DNA from: Mangifera indica
Taxonomy: Eukaryota; Streptophyta; Magnoliopsida; Sapindales; Anacardiaceae
Reading direction: 5' to 3'
DNA length: 64,000 bases
NCBI RefSeq assembly: GCF_011075055.1
Contig: NC_058137.1
Span: forward strand, 26,831,463-26,895,462
Positions 13,382-25,540 of this stretch are shown here, piece after piece. The notes below the pieces were generated by a model that ran no database searches, was not told where the DNA came from, and was given only the letters and a program-made list of their open reading frames with translations. The translations under genes and the position numbers were made by a program. The stretch's first letter is position 1. Each line of letters begins with the position of its first letter.

Positions 13382-13525
13382 CACGTGTGGATGGGGTCAA
13401 CGTCAACATTCGAATGGGCCACACGTGTAATTGTTTGATGTCGGGTTCACGTGTGAGGGCCACACTGGATTGTGCCCCCTCAACCACCAAAGTTGGGCCG
13501 TTCTCTTCTCGCAACAATTCACGTG
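13382..13525. promoter_or_regulatory. Cluster of four G-box (CACGTG) sites
   Basis: Perfect CACGTG hexamers lie at 13382, 13422, 13448 and 13520, interleaved with TGGGCC/GGCCCA elements, in a GC-rich island (about 13300-13550). G-boxes bind bZIP and bHLH factors and overlap ABA-response elements. No gene start is recognisable within several kb, so the target is unknown. Overlapping frames on both strands here look like by-products of the higher GC content. Confidence 0.45.
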
Positions 13526-13749
13526 AGATTTGGCCCAATTATTTGTCGTTTGGTTTGGTCATTTTTTAGTGTGACTATTAATTTGCTTGGCTTAGGTCAT
13601 GTAACGCATTTTTTTATTTATATATGTTCCCCAAATTGAGGGTCCTCATGTTTCATTTGTTTTTTTTTTTTAATCCCACTTTTGACTTGCTTAATTATGA
13701 TTAACTACAAGTAATCAAAATGGGATTTCAAAACTTCACACCTTTTTTT

Positions 13750-13990
13750 TTTTGGTTGAACAAAGGAAGTTTGTCCAACTTCGTTAAACAAGTAAACTTT
13801 CTGAGATACAGTGATTAGATCAACACTCACTATATAAATAAGTTATAATTTTATTTTATTGTGATTTATCCCTATTTAGGCCCAAACTAATTGATATAAA
13901 ATCTTTCACATGAGGGAGAGAGTTCATGTTATTCGAAATCTGATATTTCATAAAAATACTTTTTCACTTTACGGATCAAACTAATCGCTA
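13750..13990. repeat. Interspersed repeat, copy B
   Basis: The stretch from GTTAAACAAGTAAACTTTC to AATAAGTTATAATTTT is the partner of the repeat at 8141-8290. Confidence 0.35.
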
Positions 13991-14704
13991 GAATAAAAAA
14001 TTTCTCACCTTATAAGAGCAAGTGAGTACAAATCAATTTTCGGTCAAATATTGCAATCTAATTTTTGGTTTTTCCTTGGTAAAATCAATTATCAAACACT
14101 AATCCAAGCTACCACCAAATAGTTGACAAGTCTCTTTCTTTTCTCTCTCTAATATTATTAACTTTCATTTTCTATCAAACGTATGGTAATTGTTATGGCA
14201 TGGTTCATTATTGTTACAACTTTCACTGTCTATCAATTTTTTTTTAATTTTATTATAATTATATGCATCAATAATGTTTATCATAATTGGTTACTATCAT
14301 AGTCAATGTTGGATTATTTGTCTCTAAAGGCTTAACTTTTTTCTCCCTCTATTGCTTGATCCCTAAAGTTTTTTTTTTTTTCCATCTTTTTATTAATCAT
14401 ATTTCTTTTTTTAATTTATTATTCATTTTTTATTTTAAATTATAACATCACTATTTTAACCTAATGATTTTGTTAGTTAGTCAAACTCCTTATAAAATAA
14501 TGAAAGTAACATTAAAAAAATGATAAAACTTTAAATAACGATTAACTATACGAATGACATGAAGTGAGTAACATCATCATTTACACATAAGTCTATAACA
14601 CAAAGCAGACAAAAGACCTTCTATTTAGATAGTGGAAAGCAAAACTATTGCTAGTTACAACTGTCCCCTACAATCTCTTCCATGTGTCTTTTTCATTTCT
14701 TATC

Positions 14705-15130
14705 ATTAGGGTTGGAAACAAGCTGAGCCAAGCTTGAACAAGATCTGACTCTTTTTCAACTTGTTTTGGACTAGGCTCGGCTCGACTTCGACTTAGGCTT
14801 GTCGAGTTTGCTCAATCATATGTTTGTGTTTGTTATCTTGGACTCTTATTTGGGTTCGTTTGAGTTAAGCTCGTTTTGAGCTCGAATAAATTCGCTTTAA
14901 ATCTAACCTTATATTTAAGTAGGGTTGGGAAAGACATCGTTTGCAAAGGATTCAAGTGAGTCGTGCTTTGTTTGTGAGCCCAACATGGCTTTAGCTCAGG
15001 TTCAGATTCAGATTCGTTTTTGGTCTTACTTTTCAGCTCGTACTCGAATTTATGTTTGTTGTCTCAGGTTCGTTTGAATTAAGCTCATTTCAAATTCGAA
15101 TAAACTCACTTTGAATCTAACCCTACTTAT
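14705..15130. repeat. Decayed interspersed repeat (copy 2 of 3) with short terminal inverted repeats
   Basis: It begins near TAGGGTTGGA and ends near TCTAACCCTA, a 10-bp near-perfect inverted pair. Inside, one block is duplicated: GTTCGTTTGAGTTAAGCTCG with GAATAAATTCGCTTTAAATC near 14860, and GTTCGTTTGAATTAAGCTCA with GAATAAACTCACTTTGAATC near 15070. The GAGCTCG-rich text is typical of a widespread class of plant non-autonomous elements. The class is not established. Confidence 0.45.
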
Positions 15131-15721
15131 CATCGTAAAATAAGAGTTAATTTTTATCAAATCAAGAACATATAATCATCTACTTTTCTTAACAGGTGGA
15201 TTTGTTTATATTCAATATACAAAAGTTATAACATTCATATATGTAATTACACTTGTAACTCCACTTTTCGACTTATTATAAATTAAAGATTTTACAGACA
15301 CTTAGAGAGAATATTTTTAACATTTATACTATAACACTGTCAACTTATAATAAAAATAAAAACTAATAACATAGCTGTAATGTAAGCTTTCGGGTAGTTG
15401 ATTAAATTGCCTTAAAAACCTTATTATATTCAAATATATTATCGTTTTCAATTACTTGTATCAAATTATACTCATAATTCAATATACTTCTTGTTGATAC
15501 AATTTTTAATATCAGTATATTTTTTATTTTCATCAATATACATTTCACTTCTCACTAAAATTACTTTTTATTATTCTTGAAATTAAATTTATAAAAATAA
15601 AAATTGATTGAATTAAATGAATTAGGTTTGGTTGATTTCTAGTAACAAAAGCACTTTCACTTGGCCGTCTTTTTTTTCTAACAAAAAAGTTGCCAAACAG
15701 AGCACTGTAAAATAGACAGTC

Positions 15722-15960
15722 CCACGTGGATCTCTGTGCTCTTATTGGCTCAACTCAAGAGGGACCCACATATATAAAAGTGATGGAAACTTTGTTGAAC
15801 AAGTACGTATGGTCAACGCTTCTGAGTGCCACTTGGCGTAAGACTGGGGGACGGTCCCCCTCCCCGTGGAGAAGCCCCCATCCGGGCATCCGAATGTAAT
15901 TTTACCCGGATCCTACCCTTGTGGGGAACCCTAATTTTTGCATGGGGGGATGTTAGTGTT
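15722..15960 (+). promoter_or_regulatory. Promoter-like segment followed by a GC-rich block
   Basis: A G-box (CACGTG at 15723), an inverted CCAAT box (ATTGG near 15746) and a TATA box (TATATAAAAG near 15771) lie in promoter order within 60 bp. They are followed by a GC-rich block at about 15840-15950 with a short palindrome GGGGGAC-G-GTCCCCC (15845-15859). The frame that follows encodes nothing I recognise. It could drive a non-coding transcript or be a transposon end. Confidence 0.3.
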
Positions 15961-16600
15961 AGATACGTGGATTTGTCTCTTTCTCCTACAAATACTCCTC
16001 GCCGATTTTTTCCAAAATTAGTACTTATTTTGGATTTTTAATCTCTAATTACTTCACAATAATTATCCTTATGTATAAATTAGTTAACTTGGGGTCCATT
16101 AGAACCGTATAAAAATTGATATAAAACCAACTAAAAAAGGAAAAAACTAGAGAAATTGGTAACATCTATTTTAAAGCATTTTATTTTTCCATATAGCAAT
16201 TAAATTTATTTTCTAAATAATAAAAAAAAAAAAACTAGTTTAGATTTCATGATTTTATACTTTGTTGAAGTTAAAAAGAAAGGTCATAAGGTGTTGGTGG
16301 CTTGGGTCGATTGAACCAAATTGACCCACCATGGCTCAATTTGCTTAGCTTTAAATATTGCAAGTAAAATTTTGATGTTAAAAATTGATTTATAATTTAA
16401 AAATTAATTATTACCAATAAAATTTCTCAACATTTTAGTTGCTATGTATTTGCCACTTAATATTGATCTAAATAAAAAATTAATCATCATTCCATCAACC
16501 CATTTCATGTCCAAGCAGTAGCCTTCAAAAGGAGTAGCCATTTTTATATGGATAAAACTATATGCATCAAATTTTGAATTCAATTGCGTACCCAGATCTA

Positions 16601-16672
16601 ATTGATTAATTTTAAATCAAAAAAAAAAAAATTCATTCACATAATAATACATCATTTAAATACCCAATTAAG
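16601..16672. repeat. AT-rich recurrent core motif, copy 3
   Basis: Contains TTTTAAATCA, an A-run, then CATAATAATACATCATTTAA. It resembles the copy at 6891 but is more diverged. Confidence 0.25.
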
Positions 16673-18574
16673 TAATAAAAAAGGGTACACAAAATATTAT
16701 TATTTTTTATATTATGAAGATACAAATATTGCATGAAAAAATTGATGCGTAAAGCAATGTTTTTCATAAACATGATGAATAAATATAAGTATGACAAATT
16801 AAAGTGGATAGTGAGATAAGAATGAATATAATAGAAAATGAAATGGTTGGGGAAATGGAATCCACCTTGATGTTAAGAGTTAATAATAATCATTCAAACT
16901 ACTTCAATTTTTTTTTTTTAGGTCAACTGGTTTATCATTTCTTATGGTACAAGCTAAAATTTGAATTTAGATTTTGAGAAAACCATAAATGATGAGTACC
17001 CATCATTTTCTCACCACTAAATTTTTTTAATTGTTTTTGCTTTTTAATTCAATCCAACTTTTTTTAAGTGAATGAAGTGAAAATTAAACTTTAATTTCTT
17101 GTAATGGTACTTTACCATGGTGTTCCAAAACAAAGTAGTTCAACTTCTTTTTAACTCAAAAAGATGGTTTTTTTTTTCTTGCTTACTCTAATTAACACTT
17201 GATGTAAGTAAAAAGCAGAAATGAATATGTAAAGTAAAGGTAAGAATCTGAAATGCAATGGAGAAAGCACCCAAGTAAGATGTATGAGTTTCAATATTAA
17301 ACTGTACAATGATTATGTGTTCTTGGATTAAAAAAATTGAATCAAATACAAAGCTGAGAAAAAAAACAGCAAACAACTGATGGAAGTAGAGAAAACTGTT
17401 AAGAAACTGAAGCACTACAGAAAAACAAAAAAAAAAAGAGGCCTTATCTCCATCCCCATCTGTTGTTTTATCAAAATTATAAAAATGAATAAAGCTGAAA
17501 AACGTCTCTGGAAATTGTTTCTCTTTTTCTGCGATTGTGTCTGGAGAGTGGCTTAATTGTTTGATTAACCCCCTAAAAAACTGTACTTTTCTGAAAAAAC
17601 AAAAGTGTTTTTGTTTGTTTTTAGAGACAAGGGCATAGAAAGGGAACATTTTCTGATTCTTCTTCTCTCCTGCCACTCCACAACAAAATTGTTCCGGCCT
17701 TTCAACAGTTTTTGTCTTCTGGGTTCTTGATTTTTGTAAGAATTCTCGCCAATTTTTATGGCTGAAACAGAGATTGGGTCCAACTGACACATTCACACAC
17801 ACCTACAACAATAATAACAATGTCTGTTTTGCTTTTGCATATATGCGTTACAAATCCAACACCATTTTCGTCATCTTCACTCTACACATTAACAATAGTA
17901 AATCAACCATCTTTCTTTATGCCTTCTGCTCTATGTGTAACCTGCTTTCATCTGTTGCAAGAACAGCCAACCATGCATTTCTTATAAGGCAAATCAAAGG
18001 GCATGGTTTTATTAAATAATTAATCTGGTTTTCTATTAAGTTTGGTTGCCCAAGTGAGATCCATGAGAGACAAATGTTGGTTACTTTAGACTTTTTTGAG
18101 GGTTAAAGGAGTTGAAAGTTAATTTGATTTTATATTTAGGGTGGGTTTAACTTATACAGATGAAAAAGTTGGTATGCTTTTTGGTGAAAATAATAGAAAA
18201 AGATAAAGATAGGAGTTCACAAGTCGGTGGCTTTTTTTTTTGCCGTTTTGGTTAATAGGTCATGAAACTGATATAAGTGGGCAGGATTCCTGGCTGGAAT
18301 TAAGATCAAATTCCCATGAAATGTGATGATTATGGCAGTTGAGACTAATGAAAGAGGTAATTAATTAGAAATGGAAATTTAAAAGCTTTCCTTGAAACAG
18401 GAACTGTTTTTGTACAAGACTAATTCAGAGGTAGTCCCTATGCATCATTAACAACAGTTAAAAAAGGGAAAAAACATAAAGACATGGGGTTAACCTAAAA
18501 AGGATGATTAACATTTTCCTAAGATAATCACAAAAACAGTTCTTGTGAACCTCCATGAAAAGCTACTAAAAGAC
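16673..18574. other. Intergenic 3' flank of GH3
   Basis: No supported gene. A 204-codon minus-strand frame at 17188-17802 begins with a non-ATG codon, is rich in Phe, and contains low-complexity runs, so it is not called. The stretch next to 18575 should hold the GH3 3' UTR. Confidence 0.35.
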
Positions 18575-20628
18575 TCAAAGAGTAGCCTTTCCATTAATTT
18601 CTTCAATTCTTGTAGTTGCCTTGTTGTTGTTGTTCCATTGCTTGTGACCAGGAACCCACTTGGGACATTTGGGACTGAAGTAGCTTGAGATAACTTTTGA
18701 GTTCAAAAGCTCAACAATGGGTGCAAATTTCACACACCTGGGGGTCTTGTACTGGTTTATTGATGCGCCTAGGCTAATGGCATAGTCCATAAGCTTATCA
18801 AAAGTCCCTGTCTCTACAATCTTTATCTCAAGAGGTCCAATTGACTTATCTGACACACGGCCCTGCCGGTAAACACTGTTGAGTGACTCTTCCATTGTTA
18901 AGCAACAATCCTCAAAGACTGAGGGAGGAATTGGGGTTGTCCCATTGAGGGTAAGTTCCCAGTATAACACATAATGACCAGGGATTGTTGTGGTGTCTGC
19001 GTAGCTTGTGTACTCAGCAAGAGTTGCATCAAATGGCATCAAGTGGTTCACTGCATTCTTGATTGCATTTTGCAGCTCAACCTCGTCAGTTTTATCTGAA
19101 TCAATGCTCAGCACCACATTTTTCCTGCATATGAAGTTGAATTGTGGTGCCTTGTTCTTAAATCCGGCCACTCTCAGCACATCACCAACTCTATAGCGAT
19201 AAAGTCCTGAAAAAATGAAGTTATACAATTGAGTATGAGCATGTAACAATAAAGTGCAAAAATATTTGAGAGTAGATCATGAAATAATTTTAAGTTACCC
19301 GCATAAGTGGTGACTACAAGCTCATATTCTTGGCCAAGCTTTACATCAGCAAGATCCACCAAGTCTTGTTGCTCCTTCTCATTGAGCGATTTGGGCATGG
19401 AAATAGAGTTAGTGACACCATTGTTTCTATGAACAGGCAAGAACTCAAAATAGGCCATGGTTGGGATAAGGGTATAGGAAACTTCACTTGGTTTACAAAG
19501 AGGGTTAATGTTGACACCAAAATAGCACTCGGAGGAGGCATACATGGTGCAAACAAGAGGGAGACTATTGCTATAGTAATCAAGAGTTGGGATATACTGT
19601 GACATGGTCCCAGTCACAATTACATCCACATACTTAGTGTTGGGCCATAACCTTGTTATGATCCCTTGCCAGGAAACCTTACTACACTCATTTTCAATAA
19701 AATCAGCAAGTTTTGGGTCTGGTTTAAGGATCTTCATGACTGCTTCACGGACAGATGGGTCAATGATCTGGCGGTCAATGGTGCCAGTTCTAATGTCATT
19801 AACCAAAAGAGGCCAATGTTTTTCAAGAAATCTGATTGCCCTAATAAACCCAGAGGCAAAAACAGCACCAACTCTAAGGACTTCTTTGTTCTGGCAAAGA
19901 CCACAAAGCATTTGAGAGTACATACTTTGGTAAGAATCTGGGCACAAAATGGTTTCATTTGGGCTAGTGTAGTTTGTATAAGGGTCAAAAGGCCTGTTTT
20001 TGAAATGAGAGCTTTTGTAGTAGCTTGTTAAAACTGGGCGAGCCACAAGGCCACCAGGAGTCTTGGCCTCAGATTTTATAAACAGAAAATACATTCCCTT
20101 GCCTTTGTCCAAACCAGGAACAAACTGGCTCATTACAGGCATCAATAAGCTGTAAAGTAGTGACCTCCTATCTAGCTCTTCTTCAATTGTTGGCATCAAC
20201 TTTCTCTCTCCTCCTGATGTCCCAGAGCTAGAAAAAACATTAAAAAAGAAACCCATAAACAAAACTCCCAAAAGAAGAAAATTTTGAAGTTAAAGATGAA
20301 TAAACTTTGAGCTTTACCTTGTCAAAAACTCAGAAATGGGCTTAGAACAGAGAATTGGAGAGGTATCTCCATTGGCAATACGACTGATATCATTTTGGAT
20401 ATCTTCATAAGTGATGACAGGCATGAGTTTCTTGAAAGTGTCTCTATCGGTATGACCATTAAGGCCATGCCTTTGCAAATAATCAACGTGAGCATTGCGA
20501 GAGAGGATCTCTCCAAGAACCTTCTTCTGAACCTCATCAGCGTTTGCTGTAACATTTTCAATGAACTCAAGACTCTTGTTGTTCTTCTCTATAAGATTGT
20601 AATCTGAGTTCTTCGGTGCCTCAGGCAT
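18575..20628 (-). CDS. GH3.6: Indole-3-acetic acid-amido synthetase, GH3.6/GH3.5 type
   Basis: Group II GH3 acyl-acid-amido synthetase. It adenylates IAA with ATP and transfers it to amino acids such as aspartate, lowering free auxin; the enzyme is cytosolic. Three exons, 20628-20318, 20227-19299 and 19206-18575, join in frame to 1872 nt and 623 residues, near the usual 600-612. The start MPEAPKN is the GH3.5/GH3.6 N-terminus. An upstream in-frame codon at 20670 is non-ATG and not used. Nucleotide-binding motifs are present: [10 protein letters not shown] from residue 104, YASSECYFG at about 333, and GLYRYRVGD at about 414-422. The C-terminal adenylation subdomain ends in [14 protein letters not shown] plus a short Asn/Thr-rich tail. 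Introns interrupt at the SSGTSGG and YAG codons. No disruption is visible. GH3 genes of this group are auxin-induced, and upstream elements fit that. Confidence 0.97.
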
Positions 20629-20773
20629 GGTGAGTTTAGAATAAATAAGGGACTCTTTGGAGAAGAACACTAGAGAAATGTGTGTGGTTTCAACACTTGA
20701 GAAAGAGGATTTGATTGATTGATTGTTTTGGTTTGGTTTTGGTGTGGGGATAAAAGAAAGCGAATTGGGCTAC

Positions 20774-20781
20774 TATATATA
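20774..20781 (-). promoter_or_regulatory. TATA box of GH3
   Basis: CTATATATAG lies about 150 bp upstream of the GH3 ATG in the right orientation for a minus-strand gene. This places transcription start near 20745 and the 5' UTR at about 120 nt. Confidence 0.7.
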
Positions 20782-21270
20782 GAGGGAAAATTGAAGAGCG
20801 CTATTTTATTTCATTTAGGGGGCATTTTCGTATTTCCACATTTGATTTTCCTTTTAGAACACCTCTTCAGCATGAAAACATCATGCACTTATTCTCAAAT
20901 ATCCTTTTTTTTTTTTCATTTTACATTTTACAAATAAATCTCTTTTTAATTGATTTCTTAAAAAGTAAAGTCCATTAAAAATGTGTTTTTTTTTTTAAAA
21001 AGAAAGTTTTATTTAAGTTAGGCTGTTTTTTTTAAATTAAATTGATTTATCAAACAAATAAAAAATTAATTCTAAAGATAGATTTTTTAATTATTGTATT
21101 AATTAAATTAAAATTAATTTTTAATATATCATCAATAAATTTGGAACCTATAATCTTTTATTTAGACATTTCACTCTATTATTATTCTAATTACCTTAAA
21201 AAAATTTTAAAAAAATGTGACCGGCTATGTCCGGTAAAAGTGTGACTGTAAAGACCGGCAGTCTACGATT

Positions 21271-21317
21271 CACCCGCAGTAATTTAACAAGTTGCAAGGG
21301 CGCATGTACTGCGGGTG
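21271..21317. promoter_or_regulatory. 11-bp perfect inverted repeat in the GH3 upstream region
   Basis: CACCCGCAGTA (21271-21281) and TACTGCGGGTG (21307-21317) are exact inverted copies separated by 25 bp, about 640-690 bp upstream of the GH3 start codon. Just before them are GACCGGC and TGTCCGGT blocks (21219-21262). It could be a paired factor-binding site or a small hairpin. Confidence 0.45.
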
Positions 21318-21399
21318 TTTAGCAAAAAACGGCGTTAAGTTTGACAATTTATCGCGGTATATCAGTCAATATATCATGAAAGTGTACGGTAAATTATTG

Positions 21400-21405
21400 G
21401 AGACA
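21400..21405 (-). promoter_or_regulatory. Auxin response element TGTCTC
   Basis: GAGACA on the plus strand reads TGTCTC toward GH3, about 770 bp upstream of its ATG. TGTCTC is the classical ARF-binding element of auxin-induced GH3 promoters. A single hexamer can arise by chance. Confidence 0.4.
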
Positions 21406-21475
21406 AGGGGAGAGGATTTCTTGTTGAAATATCCAAGTGGGATCAGCCAGCTGGCTGCCAAACTTTATAGGTTGA

Positions 21476-21481
21476 CACGTG
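21476..21481. promoter_or_regulatory. G-box in the GH3 upstream region
   Basis: CACGTG within GACACGTGTAC, about 850 bp upstream of the GH3 ATG and 70 bp beyond the auxin element. G-box factors commonly act together with ARFs at GH3 promoters. Confidence 0.4.
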
Positions 21482-21599
21482 TACTAATGGGAGTTTAGTG
21501 CCTTCACGTAGTTATTTTCGTATAGATTCGTAAACTCGTCCCATTCCTCGCCAAAAAACTCGGCCGTATGAAGAGCACCCTTCGCCATTAATCACCATC

Positions 21600-23090
21600 A
21601 CCACCAATTTTAATATATATTTTTTTTAAAAAATGTATTAGGGTTTGAGCATAAAATATTTATGCTTTTAATTTATTTCAAATTCATTAATATTTTGGTA
21701 AATATATGTACATTTTAGGTATATATATAAATATAATATAAATAAAGAAAATCAATGTTAAAAAAGAGGAAACAAAAAATTGAATGGAGTGATGGTCTTT
21801 GGTAGATGTGTGAACCAAGGAAGATTGAAGAGTTGAATAAAGAGGACATGGTTAACCTAACAATGGCTGCAGAGGGAAGAAAAAATAGACCCATAACTAA
21901 AATTGCACTAACGTTTGTTGGGAAAATTTTCTTTCGTATAAAGAAGGAATTATTTGGAAAAAGAAATTCATGCAAGTTATATGAATGAGGAATGATAATA
22001 ATACCAATATATAAATTGTATTAAAAACTACTACTCAAAGTAGTGGGGTTTCAATGAGGAGCTGACATCAAAGACTTTCTTCAAAACTTGTGTCTGCGGG
22101 ATTTTAAGGAGTAATGCAAAGTATGGTTGTTGAATTTGTTAAACTTATACATCATGTATATATTGCTTTCACACTGAGAACTTTAGCTGAATCAACAGTG
22201 AAGTTTTTATTCATGGATGTGGCCATGTCTTTCTTTTTGTGCTCTCTTTTTCTTGTCACCAGTTAGGGTTTATATCATTGACATTCATCTCCTTGAGCTT
22301 TTGTGTTGAAAATAGATGGATAGGGACTTCCCAGAAATATGGTCTAATTAGATTAGGGTGAAAGGATTTCATTGAGTGATTTAATTTCTAACTTGAAAAA
22401 CGTTCAATTCCCTATTAAAAACCCTAGTAAATTTACTGATTTTATGCTAATAAATAACAAAATCTTTATGAAAAGTGGGAACATCTATGTTGCTTTTCCA
22501 AGAAATCACTTTGAAAATAATGTTGCAGCATGTGTAAAATAAAAAGACTCAAGAACATGCACCAAGAACCCAATTTGTACTTGCATTTGGTACCTAACAT
22601 ATCTTCAATCTTGTTTTGTTCATTAAGGTCAAAAGCCAATTTCTATGCAATACACGCAATGCCCAAAATGTCAAAACGCATGCATAGTCATGTCGTATAT
22701 TACTTAATTTCTTTTAATGTATTAAAATTGTTAATGGGAACTAATTTCAAATGGATAATTTCCTTGTCAGAAGTTAATGGAGCAATGCCATTTATCATAT
22801 GAATCTACTTAGAACAAAAGCAATTTCAAACATCTTGAATCATATATAGCCTACTTTCGGTGATTTTTTGGTTGACGTGGATCGACTGACTTAATTTATT
22901 TTAGGTTTCAAGCGTTTTCCAAAAGTGTTTTTGACTTACTATTCAAATGTGCAAGCTTTTCTTGCCATATCGCTATCCTTCCAAAGAAAATTACATTACC
23001 CTCCCTTATCTTTCCTTCCCTTTCACTTCATTCAACCCACAATTCAAGAGAAGCTGTTGGGTAAAGTCATCTCAACGTTGCATTATTGTT
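21600..23090. other. Intergenic, no gene seen
   Basis: AT-rich. Short frames at 21806-21988 and 22530-22802 have no recognisable motif, splice context or family match. Confidence 0.4.
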
Positions 23091-23610
23091 AGGGTTTGAT
23101 CTGAATGAAGTTGACTTAATCATCAAAGTCAACTAGGTCTAGCTGATTCGATTCAAATTTGTTTATGTTGAATTTGAATTGAATTTAAATTGAAAGAGTC
23201 AATTCATTTTTTAAATTGAACAAACTCTAGTTAAAAAATATTCAATCAATTTAGCTCAAATTTATAATTTAAATCCGTAATTTAAATTCATAATTTGAGT
23301 TTGATTTGAATCATAACTCAAATTTGTGATTCAAATTTACGGCTTATGTTTACAATTTATCTACAAATCGATATTTTTTTATTATTATTATATAGAATGA
23401 CATCATATTGTCAATAAATTATAAACTTAAATAATAAATTTAAATTAAATTCAAACTAAATTAAGTTAAAACATTTTTACTTGAATTGAAAATGAGATAT
23501 CTTTAATTTTGCTTAACAAACTTAATTAAATTTGAATTGAATTAGGTATAAATCAACCAAAAACGTATTCAAGCTTAATTTAATTTGTAACCACCCTTGT
23601 TAATCACCAC
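23091..23610. repeat. Decayed interspersed repeat (copy 3 of 3)
   Basis: It begins near TTAGGGTTTGATCTG and ends near TAACCACCCTTG. The inside is dense in TTTGAATTGAA and its complement TTCAAATTTG. The texture matches the repeats at 3640 and 14705. Confidence 0.35.
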
Positions 23611-23619
23611 GACATCACA

Positions 23620-23945
23620 TTGCCCTCAACCAGGTATGTCTCCACTTTCGCCACGTGTACACGCCCCGCCCTTGTCGCCACTTGTCTCCGCGTTCTTACA
23701 GACCCCACTGAAAGAAAACGCTCATGTGTCTCTCCTTAGTTCTTACCCACCAGCCTCTTGACTCGGTCAAATACATCGTACCGCGTATTATTATCCGACG
23801 GCTAGGAAGCCTACGACTCCCTTTTTTAAATTTTTTTAAACCAAATAAGTGGGACCTACTTGCTTGGTGGGGATTAGGGATTGAGAGCGGGCGGGTGCAC
23901 CAAGGCAGGTAGGACCGCACCCAAGTGGGCGCATGGTGCTTGGAG
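23620..23945. other. GC-rich island without a recognised gene
   Basis: Markedly richer in G+C and CpG than its flanks, with a G-box (CACGTG at 23652). Frames exist on both strands (for example 23696-23920 minus) but none resembles a known family. A promoter or transposon end is possible. Confidence 0.3.
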
Positions 23946-25540
23946 TAGTGAATTTTTTTGGGGAAGGAATGTTATGTTAATGGAGACAGGCATAGTAGTG
24001 CAAATCTTTGACCGTTGACTTTTAATTCTTAATATTTATATTTAAGTTTTAACATCTCGAGAAATATGGAAAATGTGAAAAAAAAAAATTATTAATCTTG
24101 TATTTAGTCTCCAATTATCCCAGGTTGGATTAAAAAAATGAGTTAATAAGATCAAGATAAAGACTTAGCTTGACAAGAAAATATTAATCCAGGGTGCAAA
24201 GAGCCAAAATTGAGAATTTTCTATGTTTTCCAGCAATTTCGGTGCCTCGAGGAATTGCATTTGTATTTGTAGTAGACAGACACTTTACAAAACCCTAATT
24301 CTATTTCAATCTAGTGGCATACTAAAAGATATAATATAAGATGGTTAAAATTGAACAAAAATAAAATTATAGAAGTCCATTAAAAAAAGAAAAGAAATCA
24401 AAGAAAAGTTATTGTAAAATTTGGAGTGTTATTTTGATATTTTTAATATATTAAATTAATAATTTTTCAAATATAAAATGGATAACTACAAGAGTCTCCT
24501 AACTCATTGCCCCTCCTTGGATCCGCTACTACCTCAATCCATTATAAAAATATGCAAAATATAACTGGCAAGGATTAAAGTCACTACCCATAATAACATT
24601 TAACTTGATATTATTAAATAATTAATTAATCATACTTTTGAATTAGATTATTAAATTATATGTTAAAGGCAGGTCAATGTACCTGTATAAGGTGGCCTTA
24701 AGAAGATTTTAAAATGTTATAGAGTTGTTAATATAAGAGCAAAATGATGAATGTAGGGTCAATAAGAACCCTTTCATGCATACAATTATCAACGTAAGCC
24801 ATAATATTACACAAACACAGGCACGTGAAATATATGTATTATAAATTTCTAATTTAATTTATGCATATATATAAAAATAAATAAAAGTTATTTGAGAATT
24901 TTGAGTTCACATTGGTGTTTAATTTGGATCCTGATAATTTCAGAGAGATAATCTAAGATCTTCTTCCACGAGCGGCTCATACTTTATGCCCTAGCTCCAG
25001 CCCACAACATCTTAATTATATTTATACTTAATTAAATCCTCCCAATACATGATTACCACTGTAAATCCTTATATAATGTGGTCCCAAATCTGTTTATTAT
25101 TTGTTTTTTCATTTGGTTATATATATATATGTATATCATGGGAGATAATGCCATTGAAGAAAATTTTATATGAAGGTACTGTCAGTCTGCATCGTTGAGG
25201 TAGGATCCTGCATGTCTTAATGTGAACATTTGGATGAGTTAATTAATTATAATTAAGCATGATTTTAATATAAAGAACGTGGGCATAACTCCATGTTAAT
25301 TGCCTGGAAATCACATGCAAAACTGTTGATTAATTATAGTACTCTAGGTTAAAGGTGAAGTTGCCTTTATTAAGTTTGACACTTCAAAAGGGCTTTGGAG
25401 GTTGTGTTAATAGTTTAAGTTGTTCAATTTTTCTCATCTTTTCATATAGTTAAAATGATATTGCCCACAAAAACATTAAAAATAAAAAGTTGATCTTCCA
25501 ATTCATGTAATGATGAACTCAACTCAATTAGAAGTAGTGA
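23946..25540. other. Intergenic, no gene seen
   Basis: AT-rich sequence with short homopolymers and no supported frame. Confidence 0.4.

Noticed and set aside
13170..13569. Overlapping frames on both strands
   Set aside because: Three frames open together in a GC-rich island, as expected when stop codons are rare by composition.
17188..17802. 204-codon minus-strand frame
   Set aside because: Begins at a non-ATG codon, is dominated by Phe/Leu/Lys runs from AT-rich sequence, and shows no domain or splice pattern.
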